Positions 26,820 to 37,720 of a stretch of DNA of 64,000 bases are shown in pieces. Location: assembly GCA_018242295.1 (NCBI GenBank), contig JAFECE010000011.1:186001-250000 (forward strand), given 5' to 3'. The translations under genes were made by a program, and so were the position numbers. Source of the stretch: Pseudomonadota bacterium. Its GTDB lineage: Bacteria > Pseudomonadota > Alphaproteobacteria > Rhizobiales > Hyphomicrobiaceae. Below the pieces are notes generated by a model that did not search any database, was not told the DNA's origin, and was given only the letters and a program-made list of their open reading frames with translations. Position 1 is the stretch's first letter. Each line of letters starts with the position of its first letter.

Positions 26820-28073
26820 ATGCTGTTGAGACGACGCATTTACGAGATCTTGTCGGCTGTCGTCCTGGCGGCCGGAATGGTGTTTGCCGCGTCCGTCGTC
26901 CAAGCGAAACCTACCGAAGAATTCCGCACCTTCATCGAGAGCCTGTGGCCCGATGCGAAGGCTGCGGGCGTCAGCCGCAAAACATTCGATGCGGCCTTCG
27001 CAGGCGTGGAACCCGATTACAGCATTCCCGATCTCGATATTCCGGGACGGCCCCAGGTTGACAACAGCGGCCAGGCGGAATTCACGAAGACGGCTGCCGA
27101 TTATCTCTCGAAGCCCTATCTCGAATCGCTCGCGGTTCAGGGCCGGAAGTTTCTTGCCGAGCATAAAACCGATCTCGAGCGCATCGAGAAGATGACGGGC
27201 GTCGACCGCTATACGCTCGTCGCTATTTGGGGCCGCGAAACGGCTTACGGGACTTATCATCCGCCGAACGATGCGATCCGGATGCTTTCGACGCTCGCCT
27301 ATGTCGGAAAGCGCAAAGACAAGTTTCGCGAAGAGCTGATCGCGGCGCTCCAGATGCTGCAACAGGGCGTGCCGCGTTCCGACATGAAATCGTCCTGGGC
27401 CGGGGCGCTGGGACTGACGCAGGCGATGCCGACAGAATATCTCAAGTACGCGGTCGACGGTGACGGCGACGGCAAGATCGACATCTGGCGCTCGGTCGCG
27501 GATGCGCTCGCGTTCACGGCGCGGCAGCTCGAGGGCAAGGGTTGGGTTCGCGGCGCGCGCTGGGGTTACGAGGTGGTTGCACCCGCTAAGGCCGATTGCT
27601 CGCTCGAGGGACCGCCCGACGCCCGGCCGATCGGCGACTGGCTGAAGCTCGGTTTTCGAAAGGCGAGCGGTGCGCCGTTCACGCAAGCGCAGCTTGGCGA
27701 TGACGCCTATCTGATGATGCCGGCGGGTGCTTACGGTCCGGCATTCCTCGCGGCACAGAATTTCCGTGTCATCCGGCTCTACAACACGTCCGACCTTTAC
27801 GCGCTGTTCGTCGGCAATCTCGGCGACCGCATTCGCGGCGAGGGGGATTTCGTGACGCCGTGGAAGTCCTTCGCGCAGCCAAGGACGCAGACTGTTCACA
27901 ATCTGCAGGCCAAGCTCAAGGATTTGGGCTATCCCATGGACAAGACCGATGGGAAAATCGGCTCCAATACGCGAAAGCAGATCGGGCTCTATCAAAAGGC
28001 CAATGGCCTGAAAATCGACTGCTGGCCCTCGGATGGCGTGCTCGCTCACGCCAACTCGCAGGCGAAGCAGTAA
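26820..28073 (+). CDS. Lytic murein transglycosylase, MltB family, with peptidoglycan-binding domain
   Basis: A 417-residue exported enzyme. A signal peptide (about residues 1-29, ending 'VVQA') precedes the SLT-fold domain, whose catalytic acid is Glu140 in 'AIWGRETAYGTY'. 'SWAGALGLTQAMPTEYLKYA' is the second family signature. A helical peptidoglycan-binding domain follows (about residues 350-410, 'VHNLQAKLKDLGYPMDKTDGKIG'). It cleaves glycan strands with 1,6-anhydro product formation. A GGAAGG-type ribosome-binding site precedes the ATG. The DUF459 gene follows after 120 bp and is likely co-transcribed; galU and galE upstream keep the envelope theme. Confidence 0.92.
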   Translation: MLLRRRIYEILSAVVLAAGMVFAASVVQAKPTEEFRTFIESLWPDAKAAGVSRKTFDAAFAGVEPDYSIPDLDIPGRPQVDNSGQAEFTKTAADYLSKPYLESLAVQGRKFLAEHKTDLERIEKMTGVDRYTLVAIWGRETAYGTYHPPNDAIRMLSTLAYVGKRKDKFREELIAALQMLQQGVPRSDMKSSWAGALGLTQAMPTEYLKYAVDGDGDGKIDIWRSVADALAFTARQLEGKGWVRGARWGYEVVAPAKADCSLEGPPDARPIGDWLKLGFRKASGAPFTQAQLGDDAYLMMPAGAYGPAFLAAQNFRVIRLYNTSDLYALFVGNLGDRIRGEGDFVTPWKSFAQPRTQTVHNLQAKLKDLGYPMDKTDGKIGSNTRKQIGLYQKANGLKIDCWPSDGVLAHANSQAKQ

Positions 28074-28193
28074 CGCCATCCAGTTGTGGCGAATGCGGCC
28101 CGGCGTTGGAGCCCGGGCAGCGAAGCGGTATGGTGGGGCCTTGGAATCATACGCCCTCCGCAATCTTGCGGTTCGTGAAAGGCACATGACCGG

Positions 28194-29528
28194 ATGAGCG
28201 CCTTCTCCAGGCATCTTCGCCTCTGGCTCGCGGTAATCCTCGCCGCGCTCGTGGCCGTGCCTGCTTCTTCCGTACGCGCGGGGGACGACGACCAGGGCGG
28301 GACGTTCCTCACGTCGTTTCCCGACAACGACGTCTATCAGGTCGGCGTCTATGGCGATGAGTTTGCCGAGGGCCTGCTGGCGGGCCTGCTCGTCGCGTTC
28401 GGCTCAGACGCCCGGATGAATATCCAGCGTCAGGCGACGCCGTTCTCAGGCATCGGTCTCGGGGACTTCGATACGAAAGTCGCAAACCTCGAAAAGACGA
28501 TCGCAACGCAGCCGCTCAACATCGCCATCGTCATGGTTGGCGAAGACGACCGCATGTATTTTCGTGGTGCCGACGGCAAGCGTTTGCCCCCCGGGGGCGA
28601 AGCCTGGCTCGCTGAATATACCCGTCGCGTCGACCGGCTGATGCGGGTGTTCAAGAGCAAGAACGCCGGCGTTTATTGGGTCGGCATGCCGAACCTCGCG
28701 CGTTCAGACGCCAACGAACTCGCGCAGAAGATGAATGACGTCATCCGCGAGCGCGCCTATCTCAACGGCTATAAGTACATCGATGCCTACCAGGGGTTCA
28801 CCGACGAAAACGGCGCGTACTCGTCTTACGGGCCCGATCTTGAAGGCGCGATCCGGCTGTTGCGACTTCGGGACGGCGTCAACTTTACGGATGCCGGCAA
28901 CCGGAAGCTCGCACATTTCGTCGAGAAGGAATTGCGGCCCGATCTCATTCAGGCCAAGACCAATCGCAACATACCGTTACTCGGCGCGGAGCCCGAACAG
29001 GCAAAGATCAATCCGGACAATGCGGTGAAGACTCCGGCGCCGTCGTCGCCGGTCGCGCAGCCCGTGGAGGCCGCCAACCGGACGCCGGTCGTCAAGGGCT
29101 CATCGCGCGATGGCTCGCCGCCTTCGGCAACGGGCGACGGCACGGGCGATCAGAAGGCCGACAACGGCAAGATCACGCTCAAGATCGTTGGCAGCAACGG
29201 CCGCGAAGAATCGCAGACGATCGAGATCGTCCGGCCCGCGATTCCGGCGTCGGTCGTGACGCTGATGGCGCGGCGCGAAGGTTCGGGCCAGCGGGGCGAT
29301 CTGCTCGTCGATCAGATTGCCGGCGGTTTGACGCTGATGAGTTCGATTTCGCCATCAGGTAACAAAGATCGCGGGCGCCTCTCGCCGACGCAGGCGCCGT
29401 ATTTCCGGCTGCTGGTCAAGGGCGAGCGGCTGCAGCCGAAGCCAGGCCGCGCCGACGACGTGACGTGGCCGCCGAAGCCGGACTCGACGAGCGAGGCGAA
29501 ACCTCCAGAAGCCGCTGGTCGGGGCTGA
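28194..29528 (+). CDS. DUF459 SGNH-fold protein lacking catalytic residues
   Basis: A 444-residue exported protein: signal peptide (to 'VRA', about residue 29), SGNH/GDSL-like DUF459 domain (about 45-250), then a Pro/Ser/Lys-rich tail with a short folded stretch. The fold signatures are recognisable but each catalytic position differs: block I reads 'VYGDEFAEGL' (GDS serine replaced by Glu), block III 'VGEDDRMYF' (GxND Asn replaced by Asp) and block V 'RDGVNFTDAGNRKLA' (DxxH His replaced by Asn). Known DUF459 proteins sit beside transglycosylases in rhizobia-type genomes. It may be a binding or scaffold protein for the upstream MltB homologue; that role is inferred. Confidence 0.8.
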   Translation: MSAFSRHLRLWLAVILAALVAVPASSVRAGDDDQGGTFLTSFPDNDVYQVGVYGDEFAEGLLAGLLVAFGSDARMNIQRQATPFSGIGLGDFDTKVANLEKTIATQPLNIAIVMVGEDDRMYFRGADGKRLPPGGEAWLAEYTRRVDRLMRVFKSKNAGVYWVGMPNLARSDANELAQKMNDVIRERAYLNGYKYIDAYQGFTDENGAYSSYGPDLEGAIRLLRLRDGVNFTDAGNRKLAHFVEKELRPDLIQAKTNRNIPLLGAEPEQAKINPDNAVKTPAPSSPVAQPVEAANRTPVVKGSSRDGSPPSATGDGTGDQKADNGKITLKIVGSNGREESQTIEIVRPAIPASVVTLMARREGSGQRGDLLVDQIAGGLTLMSSISPSGNKDRGRLSPTQAPYFRLLVKGERLQPKPGRADDVTWPPKPDSTSEAKPPEAAGRG

Positions 29529-29579
29529 GAGTGACAACGCTTGCCTCGGCCGTTCTCAACATGATCCCGCGGTAGCACC

Positions 29580-30413
29580 GTGTCAGTCACCGTGTTCGCA
29601 GTCGTTCTGCTGGCCGCGGCCCTGCATGCTTCGTGGAATGCCATCGTCAAGAACGGCAAGGACAAGGTTTTCACGACCATTCTGGTCGCGACGTCCGCTG
29701 CTGCGGCGGCCGCGGTCGTCATTCCTTTTCTCGAAATTCCTGCTTGGCCGAGCTTTCCATATATCGCTCTGTCCGTTGTCATTCACGTCGCCTACTTCGT
29801 TCTTGTCGCGAGTGCGTATCGTGCGGGCGATATGGGGCAGACCTATCCGCTGATGCGCGGCGTGGCGCCGTTTCTCATTGCCCTCATCAGTGTGTGGGGG
29901 CTCGGCGAGACATTGTCCGCCGCCGCGTGGATCGGCGTGTTCTCAATTTGCCTCGGCATTCTCGCGATGATGATGGAAAGCCAGGGCGGAAATCGGCGAG
30001 GCATTCACCTCGCCCTAATGAACGCGGTTGTTATCGCGTCTTACACGTTGATCGACGGCACGGGGGTTCGGCTTTCGGGAGCGCCTAGCGCATATGCGTC
30101 GTGGGTGTTCATGCTGACAGGAGTGCCGCTCGCGGCATGGGTATTTGCCAGACATCGCACCCCGTTTCTCGATCTCGCGCGCGTGAACTGGCAAACGGGT
30201 CTCATCGGCGGTACGGCCACCGTGATTTCCTATTCGCTTGTCCTCTGGGCCATGACGCGTGCGCCGGTCGCGGTTGTTGCCGCGCTTCGTGAGACCGCGA
30301 TCCTATTTGGAACCGCGATCGCCGGCTTCGTCTTGAAGGAGCGGCTGGGGCCGGTGCGGATTGCCGGCGCCTGCCTCATCGGTCTCGGCGCGATTGCGCT
30401 GCGTCTCGCGTAA
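29580..30413 (+). CDS. EamA/DMT-family inner-membrane transporter
   Basis: A 277-residue protein with about ten hydrophobic segments arranged as two EamA repeats ('AALHASWNAIVKNGKDK' in the first, 'RAPVAVVAALRETAILFGTA' in the second). Members export metabolites or amino acids; the substrate cannot be told. Translation starts at a GTG, 52 bp after the DUF459 gene, and the end converges on gltD with 7 bp between stops. Confidence 0.85.
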   Translation: MSVTVFAVVLLAAALHASWNAIVKNGKDKVFTTILVATSAAAAAAVVIPFLEIPAWPSFPYIALSVVIHVAYFVLVASAYRAGDMGQTYPLMRGVAPFLIALISVWGLGETLSAAAWIGVFSICLGILAMMMESQGGNRRGIHLALMNAVVIASYTLIDGTGVRLSGAPSAYASWVFMLTGVPLAAWVFARHRTPFLDLARVNWQTGLIGGTATVISYSLVLWAMTRAPVAVVAALRETAILFGTAIAGFVLKERLGPVRIAGACLIGLGAIALRLA

Positions 30414-30420
30414 CGCCCCC

Positions 30421-31860
30421 TTAGCGCGGCAGGACGGTCGATCCCATCAGGAACTTGTCGATGGCATGCGCGGCTTGCCGGCCTTCGCGGATCGCCCAGA
30501 CGACGAGCGACTGACCGCGCCGGATGTCGCCCGCGCAGAAGAGTTTCGGCGAGGTCGAAAGTTTGTAGTCCTTGTCCGTCGCGTCGAGACCCTTGAAACG
30601 GCCGCGCGGAACGACGGGCAGCGCAAGCTCCTCGACGATGTCGCTTTCCACCGGGCCCGAAAAGCCCATCGCGAAAAGAACGAGATCGGCGTCGAGCGCG
30701 CCTTCGGTGCCTTTGATTGGCTGCAGGTTGGTGTTTACGCGCGTGTAGTGAAGCTTTTTCACCTTGCCGCCTTCGCCGGAGAAGCCGGTGGTGGAAATCG
30801 AATATTCGGTCTTCGCGCCCTCGGCCTGCGAGGAGGAGACGCGCAGCTTCAGCGGCCAGTGCGGCCAGGATAGCGCCTTGTTCTCCTTCTCCGGCGGCAT
30901 CGGCATAATCTCGAGCTGCGTCACGCTCAACGCGCCTTGGCGGAAGGAGGTGCCGATGCAGTCGGAACCCGTGTCGCCGCCACCGATGACGATGACGTGC
31001 TTGTCCTTGGCGGAGATTTCCTTGGTCTTCGGCTTCTGCGGCTCGCCGGCGTTGCGCCGGTTCTGCTGGGGCAGGAAATCCATGGCGTAATGGAGGCCGT
31101 CGAGATCGCGGCCCGTAGACTTGGCGAAGAAGTCGAATGGCTGCTCCGAGCCGATGGCGATCAGCACCGCGTCGTGCTTCGATTCCAGATATTTCGCCGA
31201 GAGATCCTGGCCGACGTGGATACCGCAATGGAAGGTCACGCCTTCGGCTTCCATCTGCTTGACGCGACGCGCGATGACGCCCTTTTCCATCTTGAAATCG
31301 GGAATGCCGTACACGAGCAGGCCACCTGGGCGAGCATTCTTCTCGTAGACGTGGACGTCGTGACCAGCGCGCGCGAGCTGCTGCGCGGCTGCGAGGCCTG
31401 CAGGACCCGAGCCGATGATGGCTACTTTCTTGCCGGTCTTCTTGTCGGGCGGAAGCGGCAGGACCCAGCCTTCTTCCCAGGCGCGATCGGCAATGGTGTT
31501 TTCGATCGTTTTGATCGTCACCGGCTTGTCGTCGATGTTGAGTGTGCACGACGCTTCGCAAGGCGCCGGGCAGATGCGGCCCGTCACCTCGGGGAAGTTA
31601 TTCGTCGAATGAAGGTTGTCGGACGCTTCCTTCCAGTCGCCGCGATAGACGAGATCGTTCCAATCGGGGATCTGGTTGTTGACCGGGCAGCCCGAGTGAC
31701 AATACGGGATGCCGCAGTCCATGCAGCGTGACGCCTGCTTTTTCACTTCAGGCTCGGCCAGCGGAACGACGAATTCCTTATAGTGCTTCAGACGCTCTTC
31801 GACCGGCTTGTACTTGCGGTCGGCGCGGTCGATTTCCAGAAAACCTGTCGGCTTGCCCAT
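30421..31860 (-). CDS. gltD: Glutamate synthase (NADPH) small subunit
   Basis: A 479-residue flavin/iron-sulfur subunit that passes NADPH electrons to GltB. Seen: N-terminal cysteines in '[20 protein letters not shown]' for the [4Fe-4S] clusters, FAD motif '[21 protein letters not shown]', NADPH motif '[16 protein letters not shown]' and the C-terminal '[17 protein letters not shown]'. It lies 42 bp downstream of gltB on the same strand, as in other bacteria, so the pair forms an operon for ammonium assimilation. Confidence 0.96.
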   Translation of the reverse strand: MGKPTGFLEIDRADRKYKPVEERLKHYKEFVVPLAEPEVKKQASRCMDCGIPYCHSGCPVNNQIPDWNDLVYRGDWKEASDNLHSTNNFPEVTGRICPAPCEASCTLNIDDKPVTIKTIENTIADRAWEEGWVLPLPPDKKTGKKVAIIGSGPAGLAAAQQLARAGHDVHVYEKNARPGGLLVYGIPDFKMEKGVIARRVKQMEAEGVTFHCGIHVGQDLSAKYLESKHDAVLIAIGSEQPFDFFAKSTGRDLDGLHYAMDFLPQQNRRNAGEPQKPKTKEISAKDKHVIVIGGGDTGSDCIGTSFRQGALSVTQLEIMPMPPEKENKALSWPHWPLKLRVSSSQAEGAKTEYSISTTGFSGEGGKVKKLHYTRVNTNLQPIKGTEGALDADLVLFAMGFSGPVESDIVEELALPVVPRGRFKGLDATDKDYKLSTSPKLFCAGDIRRGQSLVVWAIREGRQAAHAIDKFLMGSTVLPR

Positions 31861-31902
31861 TTCTTTTTTCGTCTTTCTAATTCGTGATTGGCTGAGCGAT
31901 AG

Positions 31903-34900
31903 CTATTGCTTGGTTGCAGCCTCAAGCTCAGCTTCGCGATTGGTTTCGCGGGCCTTCGCCAGCTCAGCCAGTGCGCGACGGTATTCGACCGGCATCACCT
32001 TTTTGAACTTCGGCAGGTAGTCGGCAAAGTTCTTCAGGATTTCCTGGGCCCGGCGCGAGTTGGTGTAGTGCGCATGACGCGAGATGAGCGTGTGCAGACG
32101 TTCGACGTCCTGCTCGCGCATATCGACCATCACGTTCCGGACCGCGATCGCCACGTCGCCGCCCTGCTGGGCAAGCTTCTGCAGCGAGCCCGTATCGGCG
32201 GTCAGCGCTTCGAGCTGCACCATCTCCTTGTTGAGACGGCCTTCGAAGTCGCCCTTGTCGTCGAGCACGTAGGCGATGCCACCCGACATGCCGGCAGCGA
32301 AGTTGCGGCCGGTCTGACCGAGGACGACAACGACGCCGCCCGTCATGTATTCGCAGCCGTGATCGCCCGTGCCTTCGACGACGGCGTAGGCGCCCGAGTT
32401 GCGGACAGCGAAGCGCTCGCCGGCGACGCCGCGGAAATAGCATTCGCCGGTGATCGCGCCGTAAAGCACGGTGTTGCCGACGATGATGCTTTCCTCAGGT
32501 GTGATCGAGGATTTCGGATCGGGGCGGACGATCAGCTTGCCGCCCGACAATCCCTTGCCGACGTAGTCGTTGCCTTCGCCGATGAGGTCGAGCGTGACGC
32601 CGTGTGCGACCCAGGCGCCGAACGCCTGTCCAGCCGTGCCTTTCAGCGAGAACCAGATGGTGTCTTCCGGCAGCCCGGTGTGGCCGAAGCGCTTGGCGAC
32701 TTCGCCTGAAAGCATTGCGCCCGTCGAGCGGTTCACGTTCCTGATTTCGAGGTTGGCTTTCACCGGCCGCTTCAATTCGAGAGCGGGATTCGCAAGCTCG
32801 ATGAGCTGGACGTCCAGGACCTTTTCGAGACCGTGGTCCTGGCGCTCGCTGTTGAAGATGGCGACGCCCTTCGGAGCATGGGCCTTATGGAAGAGCTTCG
32901 TGAAGTCTAGTCCACGCGCCTTCCAGTGCTCGATTGCGCGATCCTTATCGAGCTGATCGCTTTGGCCGATCATCTCGTTGAAGGTGCGGAAGCCGAGCTG
33001 AGCCATGATCTCGCGGACCTCTTCGGCGACGAAGAAGAAGTAGTTGATTACGTGCTCGGGCTTGCCAGAGAACTTCGCGCGCAGGACCGGGTCTTGCGTG
33101 GCAACGCCAACCGGGCAGGTGTTCAGGTGGCACTTGCGCATCATGATGCAGCCCGCCGCGATCAACGGTGCGGTGGCGAAGCCGAATTCGTCGGCGCCGA
33201 GCAGCGCTCCGATTACGACGTCACGTCCAGTCCTGATGCCGCCGTCGACCTGGACGGCGATACGGCCGCGCAGGCGATTGGCGACGAGGGTCTGATGGGT
33301 TTCGGCGAGACCGATTTCCCAAGGGCTACCCGCGTGCTTGATCGACGTCAGCGGCGATGCGCCGGTGCCGCCTTCGAAGCCCGAGATCGTCACGTGGTCG
33401 GCGCGCGCCTTCGCGACGCCTGCCGCAACGGTTCCGACGCCGACTTCCGAGACGAGCTTCACCGAAACGTCAGCCTTCGGGTTGACGTTCTTCAAGTCGT
33501 AGATGAGCTGCGCCAGATCTTCGATCGAATAGATGTCGTGATGCGGCGGCGGCGATACGAGGGTTACGCCCGGCGTCGAGTGACGAACCTTGGCGATCGT
33601 CGCATCGACCTTGTGACCGGGCAGCTGGCCGCCTTCGCCGGGCTTGGCGCCCTGGGCCATCTTGATCTGCATCATGTCGGAGTTGACGAGGTATTCCGTC
33701 GTCACGCCGAAGCGGCCGGAGGCGACCTGCTTGATGGCAGAGCGCATCGAGTCGCCGTTGGCCATCGGCTTGAAGCGATCGGATTCTTCGCCGCCTTCGC
33801 CGGTGTTCGAACGGCCGCCGATGCGGTTCATCGCGATGGCGAGCGTGGTGTGCGCTTCGCGGCTGATCGAGCCGTAGCTCATCGCGCCGGTCGAGAAGCG
33901 CTTCACGATGCTGGCGGCGGATTCCACTTCCTCGATGGGCACGGCCTTGCGGCCAAAAGATTCGGCGGAGCGGATACGGAACATGCCGCGCAGCGTCATG
34001 AGCTGCTCGGACTGATCGTTGATCGACTTCGAAAAGTCTCGGAACTTCTGCGGGACGCGCCCGCTCATCGCTTCCTTGTTGTCGGTCGCGCGGACAGCAT
34101 GCTGAAGATCGGCCACCGTTCCGGGGCGCCACATGTGCGCCTCGCCGCGGATGCGATATGCGTATTCGCCGCCGACTTCGAGCGCGTTGGCCAGCACCGG
34201 CACGTCGCCGAAGGCCGCCTTGTGACGTTCGACCGTCTCGCGTGCGATCTCGCGCAGGCCGACGCCTTCGACCTGGGTGTGGGTCCCTGTGAAATAGCGA
34301 TCGACGAAGCTCGACCGCAGGCCGACGGCGTCGAAGATCTGGGCGCCGCAATAGGACTGGTAGGTCGAGATGCCCATCTTCGCCATGACCTTCAGCATGG
34401 CTTTGCCGATGGCCTTGATGAAGCGCTTCTTCACCATTTCCGGAGTCGTCCCCTCGGGAAGCTCCGGAAGCATCGTGTAAAGCGTTTCAAAAGCCAGATA
34501 GGGGTTGATGGCTTCCGCGCCGTAGCCTGCAAGCGTGCAGAACTGATTGATCTCGTGCGCTTCGCCCGTTTCGACAACGAGACCGACCGAGGTTCGGAGC
34601 CCCTGCTTGATCAGATGGTGATGCACGGCCGACGTTGCGAGCAACGAGGGCAACGCGATGCGGTCCGGTCCGGCGCGGCGATCGGACAGAATAATGATGT
34701 TGAACTCTTTAGCGCGAACGTACTCTTCCGCTTCGGCGCAGATGCCGTCGAGCGCGGGACCCATGCCGCCCTCGCCCTTCTCGGCCGGATAGGTGATGTC
34801 GATCGTGATCGATTCGAAATCGTTGTCCTTCACGGCGCCGATGCCGCGGACGCGCTCAAGGTCCTCGTTCGTCAGGATCGGCTGGTCGACCTCGAGGCGC

Positions 34901-36633
34901 TTCTGCTTCGAGGTGCCCTGAAGATCGAGGATGTTCGGACGCGGACCGATGAACGAGACAAGGCTCATCACCAGCTCTTCGCGGATCGAGTCGATCGGCG
35001 GGTTCGTGACCTGCGCGAAGTTCTGCTTGAAGTAGGTGTGCAGCAGCTTCGACTTCGACGAGAGCGCTGAGATCGGTGTGTCCGTTCCCATCGAGCCGGT
35101 GGCTTCCTCGCCCTTCTCGGCCATCGGCGTCAGCAGGAACTTGATGCTTTCCTGCGTGTAGCCGAACGACTGCTGGAGATCGAGCAGCGCGACGTTCGAT
35201 TTCGCCGCCGCGGCGCTCTTCACCGGAAGAGGCAGGTCGGAAACCTTGATCTGCGTCCGCTTCAGCCACGTCTCGTAGGGGTGGCTAGCCGCAATTTCCG
35301 CTTTCAGCTCCTCATCGGAGATGATGCAACCCTTTTCGAGGTCGATCAGCAGCATCTTACCGGGCTGCAGCCGCCACTTCTTGACGATGTTTTCCTCGGC
35401 AACGGGCAGCACGCCCGACTCCGACGACATGATGACGGTGTCGTCCTTGGTGACGAGATAGCGGGCGGGGCGGAGGCCGTTGCGATCGAGCGTGGCGCCG
35501 ATCTGGCGGCCATCGGTGAAGGCCATCGCCGCCGGGCCGTCCCACGGCTCCATCAAGCAGGCATGATATTCGTAGAAGGCGCGGCGCTTGGTATCCATCG
35601 TCGGATTGCCGGCCCAGGCTTCCGGGATCAGCATCATCGCAGCGTGCGAGAGGCTGTAGCCGCCCATCACGAGGAACTCGAGCGCGTTGTCGAAGCAGGC
35701 GGTGTCGGACTGGCCTTCATAGGAAATCGGCCACAGCTTCGAGATGCGGTCGCCGAAAAGCGGCGAGGATACGGACGCCTGGCGCGCGGCCATCCAGTTG
35801 ACGTTGCCGCGCAGCGTGTTGATTTCACCGTTATGCGCGACCATCCGGTAGGGATGGGCAAGCTTCCAGGACGGGAAGGTGTTGGTCGAGAAGCGCTGGT
35901 GAACAAGGGCGAGCGCCGAAACGAGGCGCGGATCGGAAAGATCCTTGTAATAGGCCTTCACCTGGTACGACAGGAACATGCCCTTGTAGACGAGCGTGCG
36001 CGTCGAGAGCGAAACGGTGTAGTGCCCGATGTCGCGACCCTTGTAGGCGTCGTGAATGGCATTCGAGACGACCTTGCGAACGATATAGAGGTGGCGCTCG
36101 AACTCTTCCTGGTCGTTCATCGACGCGGGACGGCGGACGAATACCTGCCGCTGCACCGGCTCGACATCGCGTACCATGGTCGAGAGGCAGCTGTTGTCGA
36201 CCGGCACGGTGCGCCAGCCGATCAGCTCCAGACCTTCTTCCTTAAGACAGCGCGCCCAGACGCGTTCGCAGTGGGTCCGAAGGCGCTCGTCGCGGGGCAT
36301 GAAGACCTGACCGACGGCATAATGCCCGGGCGCCGGCAATTCGAAGCCCGCCGATTTGGTCTCGGCCGCCAGGAAGTCATGTGGAATTTGAATGAGGATG
36401 CCGGCGCCGTCGCCCGACAGGGGATCGGCGCCTACGGCGCCGCGGTGCTCGAGGTTCTCGAGAATCTTCAGTGCACCCTCGACGATGGCGTGCGACTTGC
36501 GACCCTTGAGGTTCGCGATGAAACCGACGCCGCATGCGTCGCGTTCAAGAGCGGGGTCAAAAAGACCTTCCGCTGCCGGACGGTTTGCATCGCCGATTTC
36601 GTCATCCAGCGGATACAGGTAACCTTCGCTCAT
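31903..36633 (-). CDS. gltB: Glutamate synthase (NADPH) large subunit
   Basis: A 1576-residue enzyme making two glutamates from glutamine and 2-oxoglutarate. An N-terminal propeptide precedes the nucleophile Cys34 ('[15 protein letters not shown]') of the class II glutaminase domain (to about residue 440). A central domain, the FMN-binding synthase domain ('[12 protein letters not shown]', '[19 protein letters not shown]') and the 3Fe-4S motif '[15 protein letters not shown]' follow, then the beta-helix GXGXG domain at the C-terminus. Length is normal. It is first in the operon with gltD. The upstream 540 bp has no gene. Confidence 0.97.
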   Translation of the reverse strand: MSEGYLYPLDDEIGDANRPAAEGLFDPALERDACGVGFIANLKGRKSHAIVEGALKILENLEHRGAVGADPLSGDGAGILIQIPHDFLAAETKSAGFELPAPGHYAVGQVFMPRDERLRTHCERVWARCLKEEGLELIGWRTVPVDNSCLSTMVRDVEPVQRQVFVRRPASMNDQEEFERHLYIVRKVVSNAIHDAYKGRDIGHYTVSLSTRTLVYKGMFLSYQVKAYYKDLSDPRLVSALALVHQRFSTNTFPSWKLAHPYRMVAHNGEINTLRGNVNWMAARQASVSSPLFGDRISKLWPISYEGQSDTACFDNALEFLVMGGYSLSHAAMMLIPEAWAGNPTMDTKRRAFYEYHACLMEPWDGPAAMAFTDGRQIGATLDRNGLRPARYLVTKDDTVIMSSESGVLPVAEENIVKKWRLQPGKMLLIDLEKGCIISDEELKAEIAASHPYETWLKRTQIKVSDLPLPVKSAAAAKSNVALLDLQQSFGYTQESIKFLLTPMAEKGEEATGSMGTDTPISALSSKSKLLHTYFKQNFAQVTNPPIDSIREELVMSLVSFIGPRPNILDLQGTSKQKRLEVDQPILTNEDLERVRGIGAVKDNDFESITIDITYPAEKGEGGMGPALDGICAEAEEYVRAKEFNIIILSDRRAGPDRIALPSLLATSAVHHHLIKQGLRTSVGLVVETGEAHEINQFCTLAGYGAEAINPYLAFETLYTMLPELPEGTTPEMVKKRFIKAIGKAMLKVMAKMGISTYQSYCGAQIFDAVGLRSSFVDRYFTGTHTQVEGVGLREIARETVERHKAAFGDVPVLANALEVGGEYAYRIRGEAHMWRPGTVADLQHAVRATDNKEAMSGRVPQKFRDFSKSINDQSEQLMTLRGMFRIRSAESFGRKAVPIEEVESAASIVKRFSTGAMSYGSISREAHTTLAIAMNRIGGRSNTGEGGEESDRFKPMANGDSMRSAIKQVASGRFGVTTEYLVNSDMMQIKMAQGAKPGEGGQLPGHKVDATIAKVRHSTPGVTLVSPPPHHDIYSIEDLAQLIYDLKNVNPKADVSVKLVSEVGVGTVAAGVAKARADHVTISGFEGGTGASPLTSIKHAGSPWEIGLAETHQTLVANRLRGRIAVQVDGGIRTGRDVVIGALLGADEFGFATAPLIAAGCIMMRKCHLNTCPVGVATQDPVLRAKFSGKPEHVINYFFFVAEEVREIMAQLGFRTFNEMIGQSDQLDKDRAIEHWKARGLDFTKLFHKAHAPKGVAIFNSERQDHGLEKVLDVQLIELANPALELKRPVKANLEIRNVNRSTGAMLSGEVAKRFGHTGLPEDTIWFSLKGTAGQAFGAWVAHGVTLDLIGEGNDYVGKGLSGGKLIVRPDPKSSITPEESIIVGNTVLYGAITGECYFRGVAGERFAVRNSGAYAVVEGTGDHGCEYMTGGVVVVLGQTGRNFAAGMSGGIAYVLDDKGDFEGRLNKEMVQLEALTADTGSLQKLAQQGGDVAIAVRNVMVDMREQDVERLHTLISRHAHYTNSRRAQEILKNFADYLPKFKKVMPVEYRRALAELAKARETNREAELEAATKQ

Positions 36634-37094
36634 CTCTTGCCTCGTATGGCCTGGGGCCTGAATTTCAGAACTTCGGTGTGATAGGACGCCAATTTAAGGC
36701 GCGGCTCATTCAATGTTTTGTGCAGCGCTACGCCGCCGGAGAGCACCGGTCACGCGTAGCGCGGGCGCTTTCGGTCAGTTCGGGCGAACGCGCTGAGGCG
36801 TATGGTATGAAGCCCGCTGCCGATTTCACGGCTCTGCAAACCGCACATCCTGCTTTCAAACACCTAATGTCTCCCACGCCACGTCGAGCCGTAAAGCAAT
36901 GCCTCGGCTGATCGCGTAACGTCCGCACCATACTCCGTGCACGCTCCAGCAGTGCACAAAGGACAGCATTATTGACCTAATCTAGCGAATACTACAGATT
37001 TGACACTGCGGCACAAGCGGTAAGACGAGGCGCGCAACGCAATCGTTTCCGGCAAGGTTCGGGACGCCACTCGGCAATAATATTGCTACACAGG
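36634..37094. other. Long gene-free region upstream of gltB
   Basis: Between gltB (minus) and the hsp20 terminator. It must hold the gltB promoter. I see only a GTGCAC...GTGCAC inverted repeat (about 36938-36958) and AT-richer stretches near 36965-37000. No coding sequence or recognised RNA. The short reading frames here lack ribosome-binding sites and family features. Confidence 0.5.
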
Positions 37095-37140
37095 ACGACT
37101 TACGGCAAACGGCAGCCGCGTGGGGGCGCAGCTGCCGTTT
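37095..37140 (-). terminator. Hairpin terminator downstream of hsp20
   Basis: A stem of AAACGGCAGC pairing with GCTGCCGTTT (37107-37116 with 37131-37140), GC-rich loop. It lies 34 bp beyond the hsp20 stop. The following minus-strand bases are only weakly T-rich, so it may be a partial or bidirectional signal. Confidence 0.55.
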
Positions 37141-37173
37141 CCAAGGTCTCATTAATCGTTGCCGAAAAGGCCT

Positions 37174-37629
37174 TTAGGCGGCCTTGGCCTCGATCTGCTG
37201 GACGGTGCCGGACATGCCGATCGCGATCGTGCGCGGCTTCTTGCTCTCCGGGACGTTGCGGACGAGCTCGACGTGGAGCAGTCCATTCTCGAAGGCCGCG
37301 CCGGTCACATCGACATGGTCGGCAAGCTGGAATCGGCGCTCGAACGCGCGGGCCGCGATGCCACGATGCAGGTAAGTCTTTTCGCCTGTCTCAGCGGCTT
37401 TTTCGCCGGCGATCGAAAGCGTCTGTTCCTTGACCTCGATCTTCAGTTCGCCTTGCGAGAAGCCGGCAACCGCTAACGTGATCCGGTACGCATTCTCGCC
37501 GGTACGTTCGATATTATATGGCGGGTAGGTGGATTCGCTGTCGAAACCTGTGGACTGATCCAAGAGCTGGAACAGACGATCGAAGCCGATTGCGGAACGA
37601 TAAAAGGGAGCGAATTCTGCGTGTCGCAT
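37174..37629 (-). CDS. Small heat-shock protein, Hsp20/IbpA family
   Basis: A 151-residue alpha-crystallin chaperone that holds unfolding proteins during heat stress. Seen: N-terminal 'FAPFYRSAIGFDRLFQLLDQ', crystallin core 'YPPYNIERTGENAYRITLAVAGFSQGELKIEV', 'YLHRGIAARAFERRFQLADH' and the A-x-x-x-n-G-L motif 'AAFENGLLHVELVRNVPE'. Length is typical. Its start codon is directly preceded by an AGGAGG site inside a ROSE RNA thermometer and by a sigma-32-like promoter, consistent with heat control at both transcription and translation. Confidence 0.95.
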   Translation of the reverse strand: MRHAEFAPFYRSAIGFDRLFQLLDQSTGFDSESTYPPYNIERTGENAYRITLAVAGFSQGELKIEVKEQTLSIAGEKAAETGEKTYLHRGIAARAFERRFQLADHVDVTGAAFENGLLHVELVRNVPESKKPRTIAIGMSGTVQQIEAKAA

Positions 37630-37716
37630 GACATATCCTCCTAAGAAGCGACATGTGAACCAGCCCGTCGGACTGGCCCTTTCCGTGATGCGGTCCCGCT
37701 TTGCGGCAACCGCATG
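37630..37716 (-). promoter_or_regulatory. ROSE RNA thermometer in the hsp20 5' leader
   Basis: Read on the minus strand, the leader folds into three hairpins: ATGCGGT...ACCGCAT (37688-37715) with an inner CCGC/GCGG stem, CCAGTCC-GAC-GGGCTGG (about 37661-37677), and a final one (37632-37655) where CATGTCGCTTC pairs with GGAGGATATG. In the last, the Shine-Dalgarno AGGAGG is masked by the anti-SD motif UCGCU with its unpaired G, the UYGCU hallmark of ROSE elements. Heating would open it and expose the ribosome site. The start of hairpin 1 coincides with the predicted transcription start. Confidence 0.88.
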
Positions 37717-37720
37717 AAAC

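Noticed and set aside
26799-28214. A 471-codon minus-strand frame opposite the MltB-type gene
   Set aside because: Antisense mirror of a well-supported transglycosylase; no signal peptide or domain.
30230-31561. A 443-codon minus-strand frame overlapping gltD in another phase
   Set aside because: Arg-rich off-frame reading of gltD; no family features, while gltD motifs are complete.
32926-36681. Two long plus-strand frames (714 and 466 codons) opposite gltB
   Set aside because: They mirror gltB codons, have no domains, and gltB itself is intact over its full length.
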